Part shown: positions 33,650 to 45,745 of the stretch, in pieces
How the letters are laid out: every line of letters begins with the position of its first letter
Position numbering within the stretch: position 1 is the stretch's first letter
NCBI GenBank assembly: GCA_012064385.1
Contig: QRDG01000805.1
Coordinates: 248,001-312,000, forward strand
Source of the DNA: Puccinellia tenuiflora
Taxonomy: Eukaryota > Streptophyta > Magnoliopsida > Poales > Poaceae
Length of the DNA: 64,000 nt
Direction of reading: 5' to 3'
Made by a program: the position numbers and the translations under genes
The notes under the pieces: model-generated
Databases searched by the model: none
The model's input: only the letters and a program-made list of their open reading frames with translations
Told to the model about the DNA's origin: nothing

Positions 33650-36107
33650 CTATGCAGCAGCCGGTGTTTGCTTAGGACCGTCGGAAGGAGGTGTTTGCTT
33701 AGGACCGTCGGCAGCCGGTGTTTGCTTAGGACCGTTGACACGGGCATATCCCCCGTTTGCATTCTGGAAGGGCCGTGGCTGATGGAAGCCATTCCCCTGG
33801 TGGGGCCCTCTCTGTCGGAAGTCGTTCCTTGTGTTGAAGTAACCATCATCGTTCCTCCGGTTGTAGTGATTGTCATCCCTCCTGTTGAAGTGATCGCCGC
33901 CATCATCTCTCCTGTTGAAGTGATCAGCACCGCGATAGTATGCATTGTTGACATAGCCACCTCCCTGTCCTCTGAAATTGTGTGCACCTCTCCCATACTG
34001 AAAGTGGCCACCTACGCCACCATTCGTGACGACACCATTCACAACTGAAGAAAGAGTTCAAGTTAAATATCTCATAACAAATGCAACTTTCAGCAAACAA
34101 AATCTCCAGAGAAAATAAATGAATCATTTAAATCCAAGATGCATAGTACCAAAACAGAACAAATCGCACAACAACAAATTAGATAATAAATCAGGAAGGT
34201 TACCTCGCGTACTAGTTCGCTTCTTCTCAATGATTATCTTTTTCTCAGCAATAAAAATCGGAGATCCCTATATCACAATAAAACATAATGATTAAATCCT
34301 CTATATCGATGACATATGAAGATAACTGAAGAAAATGCGAACCTCAATTGCTGCTTGCATAGATTGCTGAGATTCAAATTCAACAAAGCCAAAGCACAAT
34401 TCATCATACTGCAGCAACAAAGTAAGAGTGTCAGAAAATATAGCAAAGCTGGAACCAAAACCAACTGTTACTAACCTTACTGTTCCTAACTTGGATGCCA
34501 TCTGGTTTGACTGCACCAAATTTCTTAAATTCTTCCCCAACCATTTTAACCGTTGAACCGAAAGGCAAACCCTTTACAAAAATCGAATAGCCTTGCTCTG
34601 CAGGGAAAAACAATGTTATCAGAGATATTATTAATGTCTATAAAGGACTGCATATACTAAATCAATAACCAACCATCATGAGAAGTGCTGCTTTTGGTAA
34701 CACTCGTGCTAGCTGGAGTGGTTTCAGCAGCCTGCAAAGGTTTTGCACTTCCATCAACAGCTTTTGTCGGAGGCTTGGACACAGGTTTAGCAATCTTAGG
34801 TTTGACAGCTGGTGGGACCTCCTTATTTTCCTTCACCTACAAGTGAGTAATGAGTAAGAACCTAACTACGAAATTTAAAAAGTACGGTTTAGTTCACAAA
34901 GCTATAAGCCAATTCACTTAAAATTGGACTAGGAACATGGAAGCGATACTACAGCAAAAAATAAAATAGAGAACTTACAATTGATGCATAAGTTTTCTTA
35001 ATGGCATCCTTCTGAGCAGAAGGGGGAGAAGCAGAAATAGGATGTTTTTTGGGAATATCCTTCTGAGCTGGAGGGGGAGAAGCAGCAACAGGGGTCTTTT
35101 TCACATCCTCTTTGCTAGGCTTCACAGGTGCCACAACAGTGACATTGTTTTCAGCAGTTATGGCATTAACAGTGGGTTTATTTTCAACAGTTTTGCCGTT
35201 AACAGTGGGGTTCAGAAGTTCCCCGCCTGCAACATTATTCTCCACTAGCACCGGGTCAGCGGTCAAACGCTCCACCACCGCAGCTGGAGTAGTATCTGCT
35301 ACCCTTGAATATGTTAGGGAACATATGATTACAGATAATTTATGAAACAAATGCAAAATATACTCAACCTGATACAGCAACAGATCCATCCTTCTGATTT
35401 TCTTGATTCCTTTCTGGTAACAATCTTAATATATCATTGAGAACAAAATAGCCACTTTCTTGAGGCGCAAGGAAGAATGTCTGGGTAAATGTTTGGCAAA
35501 CATCATCAGAGGTTAACGTTAAGGATCCAGTTACTACAACGAGGGCACCACCATTGAGAGATACTGCATCTGCAGTCTCTAACTTGGTTACGTATTTGCT
35601 GAAGTCCATGGACACAATTTTTTTGTTGATCTCCTGTTCAAAGAGACAACAGGTGCAAAAATAAGAGAAATTAGTCCAGGTTAGAGTTGAACCAATTGTA
35701 GCAACAAATTCCCGTAGTTGAACTTACAGGCAATGTTTCTACGTATTCCATGACTCCATCAGAACCTGCCCGGCCAATCGTACTGCCATCTTGATAAAAC
35801 TTATGCACCTGGTCTGGTGCCGCGTTCAGAAGATGGTAATATTGGTCGACAAATGCTTTGCAAATCTATTCATGAAAATATGTCAATCAACAATGGTACT
35901 CCCTCCGTCCCAAAAAGGATGTCACAGATTTGTCCAAATTTGAATGTATCTATACACTAAATCATGTCTAGATACATTTGAATTTGGACAAATCTATAAC
36001 ATCCTTTTTGGTACGGAGAAAGTATATTATTATTGTGTATAATAGCTTGTTCACATGAGAGAGAAACCTACCACTTCGGGACTGGGTGTTGTAGCTTGGG
36101 TCGCCAT
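33650..36107 (-). CDS. G3BP-like protein: NTF2 domain + RRM
   Basis: Plant G3BP homologues join stress granules and bind mRNA in the cytoplasm. Nine coding exons on the minus strand: 36107-36072, 35865-35728, 35633-35369, 35298-34979, 34836-34674, 34597-34476, 34408-34343, 34267-34204, 34044-33650. All are GT-AG and in phase, 1569 nt, 522 aa. The NTF2-like domain spans about residues 10-135 (KAFVDQYYHLLNAAPDQVHK, later FTQTFFLAPQESGYFVLND). A low-complexity Pro/Lys/Thr linker with repeated SPP(P/S)AQKD follows (about 147-308). The RRM is at about 311-390, with RNP2 IFVKGLPF and RNP1 CFGFVEFE. The tail is RG-poor but rich in Asn/Arg/Gly, with NRRDD repeats and three copies of GPKQTP before the stop. 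A splice acceptor two bases before the ATG shows a 5'UTR intron. The frame is intact. Confidence 0.93.
35899..36022. mobile_element. Stowaway MITE in G3BP intron
   Basis: 124 bp, CTCCCTCCGTCCCAAAAAGG at the left pairing with the right end (CCTTTTTGGTACGGAG), nearly palindromic throughout. TA duplications are at 35897-35898 and 36023-36024. It lies in the first coding intron of the G3BP-like gene. Confidence 0.9.
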
Positions 36108-36920
36108 TGCTGAAAGGAAATTTGTATATTAATTCTTAAACTGAAAGTAATTTTCGATAAATATAGAAAGATAGCAAATTATTTATATTGGTAAAAGAGG
36201 ATTATTAAAAGGCCGACAACAAATAAGGGAAAACATTAAAGTATGTTAACAATTAAATTTTTAATCTGATATAATCCAATACCTCACAAGAACTACAAAT
36301 CCAAATACAGCATTAAGAAATTAAACACTGACCCTAGCAAGATTACAAAAAGAGTGGGACTACAGTTTCAATCTACTCTAAGAATTGTAACAAAAGGCGG
36401 GTGGCATGAACCAGGCATCTAATCTAACCCATAATAGTCCTACTCCATGACACGCCCAGATAACAAAAATGATTTGGACAGCAATAGCGAACTCCGAAAA
36501 CTACTGCTCGCCTGGAGGTCTAGAAGCGAGTACCGAAATCTTGTACCAACACAGAACCTAAAATCCGCGCAGGGCAGCAACCAGCGCTGCCGCAAGGAAA
36601 GGGGCCGTCTCCCCGCCAAATCCACCAGCGATACGGATCAACCACGAAACGATTACCGTAGGAGATCGACACCACAATCGCGCATCGCATAGATTGAAGG
36701 GAGTATAAGACGTAGGGGCAGGGGGCGACGATAACTTACGATCGAGGGGTGGTTTCGCCGGCGCCGCCGCGAGACGACGTCACCGGCGGGAACGCGAGGG
36801 TCGGAAACCGAGGAGGCCGGCGGCGAATAGCTTATGCGAGGAACAGGGGATCGATTGTCTGCGGAACAGAGGGAGCGGGGGAGGGGTTTAAATGGCCCGG
36901 CCAAGGGTTTAGTTGTATCC
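36108..36920 (-). promoter_or_regulatory. 5'UTR intron and promoter of the G3BP-like gene
   Basis: On the minus strand a GC-rich leader exon ends at 36740 (GATC|GTAAGTTAT). A 630-bp intron runs to the acceptor TTTCAG just before the coding exon. AAACCCTT, a telo-box core, lies at about 36904-36911 on the minus strand, close to the likely transcription start. Confidence 0.6.
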
Positions 36921-39900
36921 GAGCTGTGTTGCGTTTCCTAGTTCCTTTCCGTCCGCGGTGCCCTGCCTCGTGCCGCTGACGAGTGGGACCACCGAGCCTC
37001 GGGGTGGACTTGGAGGCCGGCTTGGAATCGATCTCTGTGCGAGGAAACCTGGAAACCGAGCAGGTAATTAAAAAAACAAATCCCTGTAAAATTGCAAGAC
37101 AGGATCCGCTTCCCATAAAAACCTGAACTTCCTTGCGAAAATCAGCTCGATTGGAAAGTCCAGCAGGACGCGATACGATTTGTTGACTAAAACCTGCACC
37201 GGATTTGTTTATACGGCATATAATAATGAAAAATTGCAGCACCAGGCCGGCACGCCGGGTGTTTTGCTGGCGGGTACCCGCTGACTAGCCCAACAATGAA
37301 AATCATCTCAATTCTGTGAAGTTTAGTTTTTTCTTAACGGTTTTGTTAATTCTAAATCGACCGAGAATTATCTAAATCTCAATCGCCTCCTTAACTATTG
37401 GATTTTATGTCGTGGTTCGTACTATTATGTGAGTTGCACATGTTTTAAAACTGTGTGCAACTGACTGAGATTTAGTTAATTCCCAGTCGCCTCCATAACC
37501 GCTAGATTTGTGTCATGATTCGTGCTAGTCTGTGAGTTGCACATGGTTTGCAAATGTGTGCAACTGACTGAGATTTAACTAAATCTAAATCGACTGAGAA
37601 TTAGACACTCCTTTTTCTTAAACACCAACTAAAGTTATTTAGGGGCCCACTTAGTCGTGGAAGACGCTTTCCAATCTTCTCAACTTTCTTGTAGGTTTAC
37701 ATTCCTAAAAAAAACTTCTTGTAGATTTTTTCCTAAATGTGATGGCTCCATTTTTTTGTGAAAAGGTCAACCGATCTATTAATCATCGATAAGAGTACAA
37801 AGAATTCTAAAAGTAATAAAAATTACAAATAGATCTTTGGACCACCTAGCGAGGACTACAAGCACTGGAGCGAGCCGCAGGCACGCCGCCGTCCTCACCC
37901 CTCCCTCACTGGAGTCGGGTAAAGATTGTCGTAGAAGAGCTTGTTGCAGTAGACAGACGGGAAGTCGTCGTGCTAAGGCCCCAAAGGACCAGCACACCAG
38001 AGCAGCAACCATCACCAATGATGACAATTGTAGACCAGAAGAGCCAGACCTGTAACCAAACGAACGAACACGAACACGAAAATGGAACGGATCCCAGAAG
38101 ATCCGCCGGACACACAACTCCACGCGCTCTCCGCCGACGCTTGACGCACCACCGGAGTGAGGATAGGACGGGGAGGACCTTATTCTGACTTTAGGTTGTC
38201 GCCGTCGCCACACCATCCCGAAGAAGAAACTGAAATAGCCTAAAAAAGGAAACAAGAACCTTCCCGCCGGCGAGAGGCCGCGGTCAGCCACACCTTCGAG
38301 GCCCGAAGGGCCGCCGAAGGCGGGAGAACCGGCAGCTTCGCTGGCAAGAGGGATGAAGAACCTAGATGGGATCTGTTTCCGCCGCCGCCTCCTGGGTCAC
38401 GAGAGGCGTAACTGTCAATGTGATGGCTCCGTTGATGTACTTGTGTCCAAAACACATCCCTCTCGAGATCTAGCTTGACCCCAAACTAGAGCCGTAAAAA
38501 ATCGACATTCTAAGGTTGCCAGCGAGTCCGGAAGACCAGTCCATCATACTTATTTTTTTAGATAGAAGGCACCAAGTGCCCAACTTTAAATTAATAAAGC
38601 CCCAACGGTCAGAGTTTTACAAATTCTTACGAACAGCTTACAGACAACGAAAAGCAACAAGCCAACGATACAACAATGAAGCACAACTAGATCTTCGAGG
38701 TCCTTGTCCAGCCCCGCGATCCGACCGTAGAGGAAGTGGAGTCGATGAAGGAACGTTACAACGGAAGCCCATGCCGTCGTTGGCACCAGGGTCAAACAAT
38801 CTCGCAACATCGAATCTGTCCACCTCTATAGAAATCACCCTGCTTTCTCGCCCTGGATCGAAGGGCGACGCACCGTCGAGAGGTAGAATAGCTCACCCTG
38901 AGCACACGTGGACATTGACAAACATGGTTGCCATGGAGGAGATTGGGCATTGCCGCCGCTACTCACGAACAACACCGCCACCTGCAGCACCAACCACAAA
39001 GCAAGACACAAACTGTCGGGAGAGATCGCCACCGAAGATGCGGAAAATGATAGGCGACGAAGGCAGCACACGGCCAAGACTTAACACTGACTCGACATAC
39101 CAGCAATGCTGCTACCATAGAGGGGAACCCTTCCCCTCTCGCCCAGGCTCGAGGGTGTCGACCCACCGGCGAGCAAGCACCTCGGAGAAGCAGAGCACCA
39201 GGAGCACTCGATCGGACACCGCAACACAACACAAAGAAGAAAACTGCAGCAGACTACCAACCATCCCTGACGAGCTCGACTACCAGCCCCGTTGTCTCAA
39301 GGCAACGCTTCGATGGAGGGAACGACACTAGAGCGGTGCCGCCGCCCAAAACGAATTTTAGGTTTTCACTCGAGATATGCAATATAGGGTGGAGAGGGGA
39401 TGTACCTCGATGTCACCTTCAGGAAGGGGCACGACGCGCGCAACATCGTCGACGTCATGGCCGCCACTGTCGGCCAAGGGTTTCCCCCGGTCGGGAGCCC
39501 CACCCTCCAACTCCATCCACCAGCCATCAGAAGAGGTAGAGCCGCACCAAGGCTGAGGAGGAGCGACGAGCAGAGTAGGAAGGCGCAGCCATCTTCAGAT
39601 CTGGCACCGGAGGTCCAAACGGGGCGACCTCAGCACCACGAGCACACCCGCCGCCATCTCGCCGCCCTCGCAGCCAAGGCACACGTCCAGCAGCACCGAC
39701 GCCCGCCACCCGCCTCCAGGTCGACGTTTCCCCCACCTCGCAAGGCCGCCGCCTCAGAACCAGGAGCTCTCCACCACGGGGATGGAGCAGCGACGGCCTC
39801 GCTGCCACCTTTATCGGTGGCCACGCGAGCTTGCCCACGGGCTACTTCTGGCGGTAGCGGGACGGGGAAGGGAGAGGGGAGGGGAGATGGAGGTGCTAGG

Positions 39901-41237
39901 GTTTGGACCCTAGGATCCACTCCGAAAAGGTGACACGAGGGAGGGTGCAGGGACCATGTTTGACTTGCGGTCCATCGTACTAACAATTGGCATTCAGAAA
40001 ACAAACCCTTGCAGATCTATCGCTAGGACTCTCAAGAAGTGGTGTCGTTGAAGTTGAGACCCGCAATTCATTGTATTCAGCTTCACTTCCCCTCCCATCG
40101 TTTTTTTGAGTTAGGATACATGACTGATAGGGTGGATCTGACTAACTACAGATAACAACAATTTATACACCATCTTGCCTATTTTCTGCAAGATTTGGAA
40201 AGGTCTATAATAGTGAAATGCTAAATTGCACGTGATAAGCCCAATCGCCCTCGACAAAGTGCCTTTATGTGTGATGTTTATCTGCTTGAGTTTGCATGCA
40301 TTGCTACTGATGCAAGAGGTGTTGCTGCAATGTTTGGTTCATTTTTACGCTCATGTAACCAGTGTTGCAAGTCGAAAATGGCACAAGATTCGAGGACATC
40401 TGGTCCAAAATGTTGTGGTGTCTGTCCATAAAGCACTTCGAAAGGATTTCACTGCACCAAATAGAGCTTACATAGTGTAAAGTAAATGGTGGTGTTATAC
40501 CAAAATTTTGCGGAAGGGATCCGCTAGGCCCACTGTTCTTGGTAAGAACTAACGAAGAATCATAGGAACCCTTACAAATCCTACATACAAATAATTGATG
40601 ACATGTAGATGAAGATATTTGGTGACATTTGAACTAACTTTGTTTCTATCAAATCTTGACTACTTGGGATAACTGAGCCTCTCCTCAACTCTGTGAACTG
40701 TTGGTAGGGAGGTGTTTTTTGAGCATCAAACATTCCTATATAATTTGAATTAATGTGTGCCTCTTGTTTGTATGTTTTTCTCCCTCTTTAGTCCTTGTTG
40801 ACATCAATTATGTTCTTGTTTCACTTGGGGTCACCTCTCTTTAGTTCTTTCTTGGGTATATGTGGGAAATGCATGATAGAGTAAAATAGCGAGAAAATCA
40901 TTCAGCGGATTTTATGTGTTCCTCTCGTTTATAGCTCCACATGGATTTTAGCTAGGAAAGCGAGAACGACATTCATCATGGTTGCGAAGAACTCCATTTC
41001 CTATCCTATCACTAGTTTTATTCATTGATTCATTCAATATAAGGAGTACATGTTAAGGCAGAGGCAAATGATACGACCCACGAGACAAGGTTCATGAGCC
41101 AAGACCTAAGGAACTCATACATTCTTAACAAGGATTATTGAACCAACAATGACAACCTAGTTGCCAAGATTACAATTCAACTACTTGGTACATAGGGAGC
41201 CAACATTAGGGCCAGATCCTATGTCAGCACTAAGACT
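36921..41237. other. 4.3-kb intergenic region with dispersed repeats
   Basis: No supported gene. A unit of about 103 bp occurs twice in tandem at roughly 37381-37579 (each with 'GAGTTGCACATG' and 'GTGTGCAACTGACTGAGATT'). Two T-headed stretches (about 37755-38480 and 38545-39950) go from 'attaataaagcc'-like phrases into GC-rich sequence and look like unassigned grass repeats on the minus strand. 40000-41150 is AT-rich with nothing recognised. Confidence 0.45.
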
Positions 41238-41663
41238 TCATCCTCTGGTAGAGGACCCTGGTTGCATCGGGGAAGTGTGCGGCGGTGTCATCTGTGGAGC
41301 CACATGGATTGGTGGGAAGTCAGTGATCACCTTCTCCAACGCCTTCACCATATCTTTCACCTCTGCAAGAGCCCTCTCCAACTCTTCCACTTTGCTCTGC
41401 AACTGCATGATTTTTGCATTCTTCTCGCTGCCCAAATCTGTACATGGATTACCTGAGAGGAAACTGTCGATGACAGATTCGGCAGATGGGGTGCCAAACG
41501 AGTACACCTCCCCATTTTCCGATTCTAGGACGATGGCAGTTCTTGCTCCGGTGAGAGTAGTGAGTTCGAACGCTTCCTTACAAAGCTCTTCGTACAACTT
41601 GTTGAAGGTGTTGGCGCGCTTGGCATCATTTTCAATGTACATGGGAGGCGACCTCTTCAGCAT
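41238..41663 (-). CDS. type I (M-alpha-like) MADS-box protein
   Basis: An intronless 141-aa frame, as is usual for type I MADS genes, which act in female gametophyte and endosperm development as nuclear DNA-binding factors. The N-terminal ~60 residues align with the MADS box of AGL62-like proteins: YIENDAKRANTFNK, then KEAFELTTLTGARTAIVL, followed by SFGTPSAESVIDSFL, the M-alpha signature. A coiled-coil stretch (IMQLQSKVEELERALAEVKD) follows. The usual basic RQK at the start and KRRxGLxKKA are replaced by LKRSPP and KLYEELCKEA, so DNA contacts are weakened. A TATA box lies 65-72 bp upstream. The gene stands alone next to a LINE insertion. It could be a divergent functional copy or an early pseudogene with an open frame. 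Confidence 0.75.
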   Translation of the reverse strand: MLKRSPPMYIENDAKRANTFNKLYEELCKEAFELTTLTGARTAIVLESENGEVYSFGTPSAESVIDSFLSGNPCTDLGSEKNAKIMQLQSKVEELERALAEVKDMVKALEKVITDFPPIHVAPQMTPPHTSPMQPGSSTRG

Positions 41664-41727
41664 CTTTGAATGTTGAATTTCTAGGTTGCAACTTGAATGT
41701 GTAGAGAGAGGGTTGTGTTGTTGACCA

Positions 41728-41735
41728 TTATATAG
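41728..41735 (-). promoter_or_regulatory. TATA box of the MADS-box gene
   Basis: On the minus strand CCTATATAATGG, about 65-72 bp before ATG 41663. A start about 30 bp downstream would leave a leader of 30-40 nt. This supports an active promoter. Confidence 0.6.
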
Positions 41736-42118
41736 GACGAGAAAGTCTATACAACATTTGCTGCAATTAACACATTATTTGTCTCTAGTGCTCATACATT
41801 TATAACAATTAAGAATGTCTCTTATATGTTCCGGCGATAGTATGGAAGCTATTAATAAAACATAGTTATCCTTTGCGCACATTGTAATCGATAAGGATCA
41901 TGTTTTGGGTGTGTTGTTCCTTAGATTTATTTATCAAAATAAATCATCTGTTCATCAATTTAATTCTGAAGAAACACATTATCAACCAGTCTGTTTTTTC
42001 TTCTTTTCCATAAAAAACTACCATTCCCACCACGTTGACTAAAACCTCTCATCAACATTAGTGCTTGAACCTTGCGTTTCCTAGAATCGTTAAAGTGGGA
42101 AAGATAAATAGCAAAACT

Positions 42119-44866
42119 CTATCTGGAATATGAGGTAAACTTGACCAAATCCACATGGACAAAAACTGTTATAGTCCAAAGCACTGCACACACTCCCACC
42201 CTAATATTTTTAAGATCATTTTTAGGAATGCCCTTGAGCCAATTTCCAAAAAGATTTAGGATATTTTTGGGTGGAGACAAACTGAATGACATGTGGACTA
42301 TTCGCCAATCTGTTTTTGCAAATTGACAGTCAAAAAACAAGTGTTGTATTGACTCCTTATGGTCACAAAAGCAACACCCTTGATTTCCATTCCAAATTCT
42401 TTTTGCCAAATTATCTTTTGTTAAAATGACTTGTCTATGTAGGAGCCACATAAAAATCTTGATTTTCAGTGGGACCTTTATCTTCCAAATATATTTACTT
42501 GAAAAGCGGGGCTGGTTATTGAGTAGATCTAGGTACATAGACTTAACCGAGAAAATTCCAGCCGAGGTTAATCTCCAAACAAACACGTCTTGTGTGTTTG
42601 ATAAATTAAAGTGCATCAAACGGTTTACTAGCTCAAGCCATTTCCCCCATCTATTACCTGTTAAGGATCGGCGGAAAGTGATATTCAAAGGTGTGCTTGA
42701 TAAAACATTAGCCACCAAAACTTGTTTTCGATGGACAACATTATAAAGCATTGGATATTGCTGAGAAAGAGGTGTAGCGCCTAGCCATGTATGTTCCCAG
42801 AACCTTGTGTTCATACCATTTCCCACTTTAAAGGAACCTCTACTAATGAACTCTTCTTTAATTTTCATAAGGTCTTTTCAAAAGGGGGAATCAAAAGGCT
42901 TTACCGTGACCTGAGTCAACTTTTTGAGTGTAAATATTTATTGTGAATTAATTCTTGCCATACCCCTTCTAAAGATCCACTTACCGAGTAGACATTTATT
43001 TTTTAATTCTAGGACTTCTACACCAAGCCCCCCTTGATCTTTTGGTCTACAAATAATTTCCCATTTAGTTAATCTATATTTTCTTTTTTGACCATCACAT
43101 TGCCAAAAAAACGCGACCTGAACATGTCTAATCTCCTGCGAACCCCTTTTGGAATCTCAAGAAAGGAGAGCATGAACATAGGAAGACTAGTGGGCACTGA
43201 ATTAATTAAAATTTGACGGTCTCCATAAGATAAAAGCTTCCCTATCCAGCTACTTAACTTTTTCTCGAAACGGTCCTCAATAACCTTCCACTCACAATTC
43301 TTGAGTTTGCGGAAGTGTATTGGAATACGTAGGTAGGTAAAAGGTAGGGCTCCCGAGTCACATCCAAAAAGCTGCATATAATCATGCTCCGCCTCCTTAG
43401 CATTACCAAAGCAAAAAAGCTCACTCTTATGAAAATTTATTTTCAACCCAGATAATTGTTCGAACATACACAAAACGCATGCTCCATAAAATGATAGTAT
43501 CGTCCGCATACTGGAGGATAGACACCCCACCATCTACTAAATGAGGGATCAGACTAGCGACTTGGCCATCTTCCTTTGCCCGATTAATTAAGATGGCTAA
43601 CATATCAGCCACAATATTGAACAAAATAGGTGACAAGGGGTCACCTTGCCGCAACCCTTTACGTGTTTGAAAATAGTGACCTATATCATCATTAAGTTTT
43701 ATACCCACACTCCCTTTGCTAACAAATTGATGAACCCATTGACACCAAATTGGATCGAAACCTTTCATGCGCATCACTTGTTGAAGAAAGGTCCAATTCA
43801 CATTATCGTAAGCCTTTTCAAAATCTATTTTTAACAGGACCCCATCCATCTTTTTTGTATGTAACTCGTAAATCATTTCATGAAGAACAACGACACCCTC
43901 AAGGATGTGCCTGCCGGGCATAAATGCTGTTTGTGTGGGGCGCACCACGGTTTGTGCAACCTGAGAAATACAGTTTGTGCCTACTTTAGTGAATAACTTG
44001 AAACTCACATTAAGGAGGCAAATGGGTCTGTATTGTTGGATCTGAAATGCATTCTCTTTTTTGGGCAGCAAAATAATTGTGCCGAAACTTAAGTGAAACA
44101 AGGGCAGTACCCCTTTTTGAATGTCCCGAAACAGCCGCAACAAATCATCTTTTATAATATCCCAACAATGTTGGTAAAATTCAGCAGGGAACCCGTCTGG
44201 TCCCGGTGCTTTATTCTTTTTTTTTTTCCATTTGCATGATTGCATCATGGATCTTTTCCTCTGTAAACCCAGCAGTAAGAATTTCATTTTCTTGTGAGGA
44301 CAGTTGCGGCATATCATGATTTTCAGATTCAAGTAAAGAAAAATTATTCACCGCCGGTGCCCCAAATAATTTCTTATAGAATTCCGAAATGTATACTTTT
44401 AAGTTTTCATGACCAATTATAGTACCTTCATCTTGTTCTAGTTGGAAGATCTTTTTCCTTCTATGTTTTCCATTGGCTACTAAGTGAAAATATTTTGTGT
44501 TATTTCCTCCTTCCTGAACATGTCTAACCTTTGCCCGCTAAGCCCATTTCGACTCTTCATCTCTTCTAAGTTTAGCTAAACAATCATTCGCCACTTTCAG
44601 CCTTTCTCTTTCAGATTTGGTTAGAGAGACAACTTCGGCCTGCCTATATAGTAGGTCAATTAGATGCAGCATCCGCTCCTTCTCTTTCTTATAAACACCA
44701 CTCAAATTCTTAGCCCAACCTCTTAAAAAGCTTCTCAAGTGTCTTATTTTATTTTGCCAACGTTCTATATTAGTTGCCCCATGAGCAATGGACTACCATT
44801 CCTTTTTAATCATCTCCACAAAACCATCTGTACGTAACCAAGATAATTCAAAAGAAAACTAAGACG
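42119..44866 (-). pseudogene. LINE ORF2: reverse transcriptase and RT-associated zinc finger
   Basis: A broken reading in several frames. After the endonuclease comes SFELSWLRTDGFVEMIKKEW, then the RT domain (NKAPGPDGFPAEFYQHCWD; LKIDFEKAYDNVNW; RQGDPLSPILFNIVADML; active-site YADD near 43500). Then comes the thumb (YLRIPIHFRKLKNCEW; LLSYGDRQILINSVP) and zf-RVT (FVWRLTSAGIFSVKSMYLDL; IKIFMWLLHRQVILTKDNLA; CCFCDHKESIQHLFFDC). Stops occur near 44840, 44790 and 44535, with frameshifts near 43480 and 42900-43070. It cannot be functional. Confidence 0.88.
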
Positions 44867-44871
44867 TATTC

Positions 44872-45745
44872 TGATATGGCTAAGGTAGTCCGATCTTTCG
44901 ATGAATAGAGATACATCGATTCTAGTGTAGTTCGACCTTGGCGATCCGACTTCCACGTACTAGTACGCAGCGCCAATGCAATCGCTAAACCAATCTCCGG
45001 GAGTTACCGATCCTGCAGCAGCACGATCAGCCTGACCAATAGGTCTAGTTCTACCTGCGATCGAGGAACAAGTAAGAACCAAAGATGCAATCACGTAATT
45101 ACGGATGAAGTATGAGCTTTATTGAAAAGGCGGGATTCTGTAAGCGGTCTTGATCTGGTCGTTGGACACAAACCGAGTACACGAAGTTGCAGCAGTTGGC
45201 TAACTTTTAACTAAACAAAATCCAAGTCTAAACGCTGACCTAAGGGGGGGTATATAAGGAGGAAAGGAAGGGGTTTTGGCCAGCCAAGAGGTGGTGGCCG
45301 AATCCAACCCTAGGTGGACTTTCCTCCCTCAATACAGACTCTAAAAACGCACTATTAAGTCTGATATGAAATTACATGGGCCCTGGCCCATAAATAAAGG
45401 TGGCGCAGCACCATATGTGACTATGGACAAAAATATGAAGTATAGGCATGAATATTTCGTCCAAGTCCTCAATCATCATAGTCTCCATTGGCAGCGTCAT
45501 CTCCTTCCTCATGTGCACTCCTGCTGCCATCTCCATTGACGTACATGCTCCATAACTTGTCCCTCGCGTCCATGCTTGGTCCATCATTCCTAAGAGAGAC
45601 AAACACATTTGATTTAGGCAGCATCATATTCTCATGAATATTAGGAGTAACTTGTAAGAACGAAAGTACCTGTTGATTAAGTTGACGTGCACGAGATCTA
45701 GTCATAGGTCCTTGTAATGTAGGTGGTGTAGTAGTGGCGGTTGCA
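44872..45745 (-). repeat. 3' LTR of the CRM-like element, missing its first 24 bases
   Basis: 874 bp matching the other LTR with a few percent difference. The first 24 bases of the LTR and part of the purine tract are absent: the sequence runs from CAAGAAGGAG straight into TGCAACC. The reading that normally crosses from pol into the LTR is therefore shifted and ends at 45702. Confidence 0.85.

Noticed and set aside
31996..36107. GST and G3BP-like genes as a functional pair
   Set aside because: They are on the same strand and close, but have separate promoters and unrelated families; eukaryotic neighbours alone do not show linkage of function.
38516..39331. 271-codon plus-strand ORF
   Set aside because: Composition is Arg/Ser/Thr/Pro-rich without domain or start context, and it lies within a GC-rich repeat-like stretch. 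It reads as a chance ORF.
41161..41676. 171-codon plus-strand ORF
   Set aside because: It is antisense to the MADS-box gene, whose minus-strand frame has clear family motifs and a TATA box.
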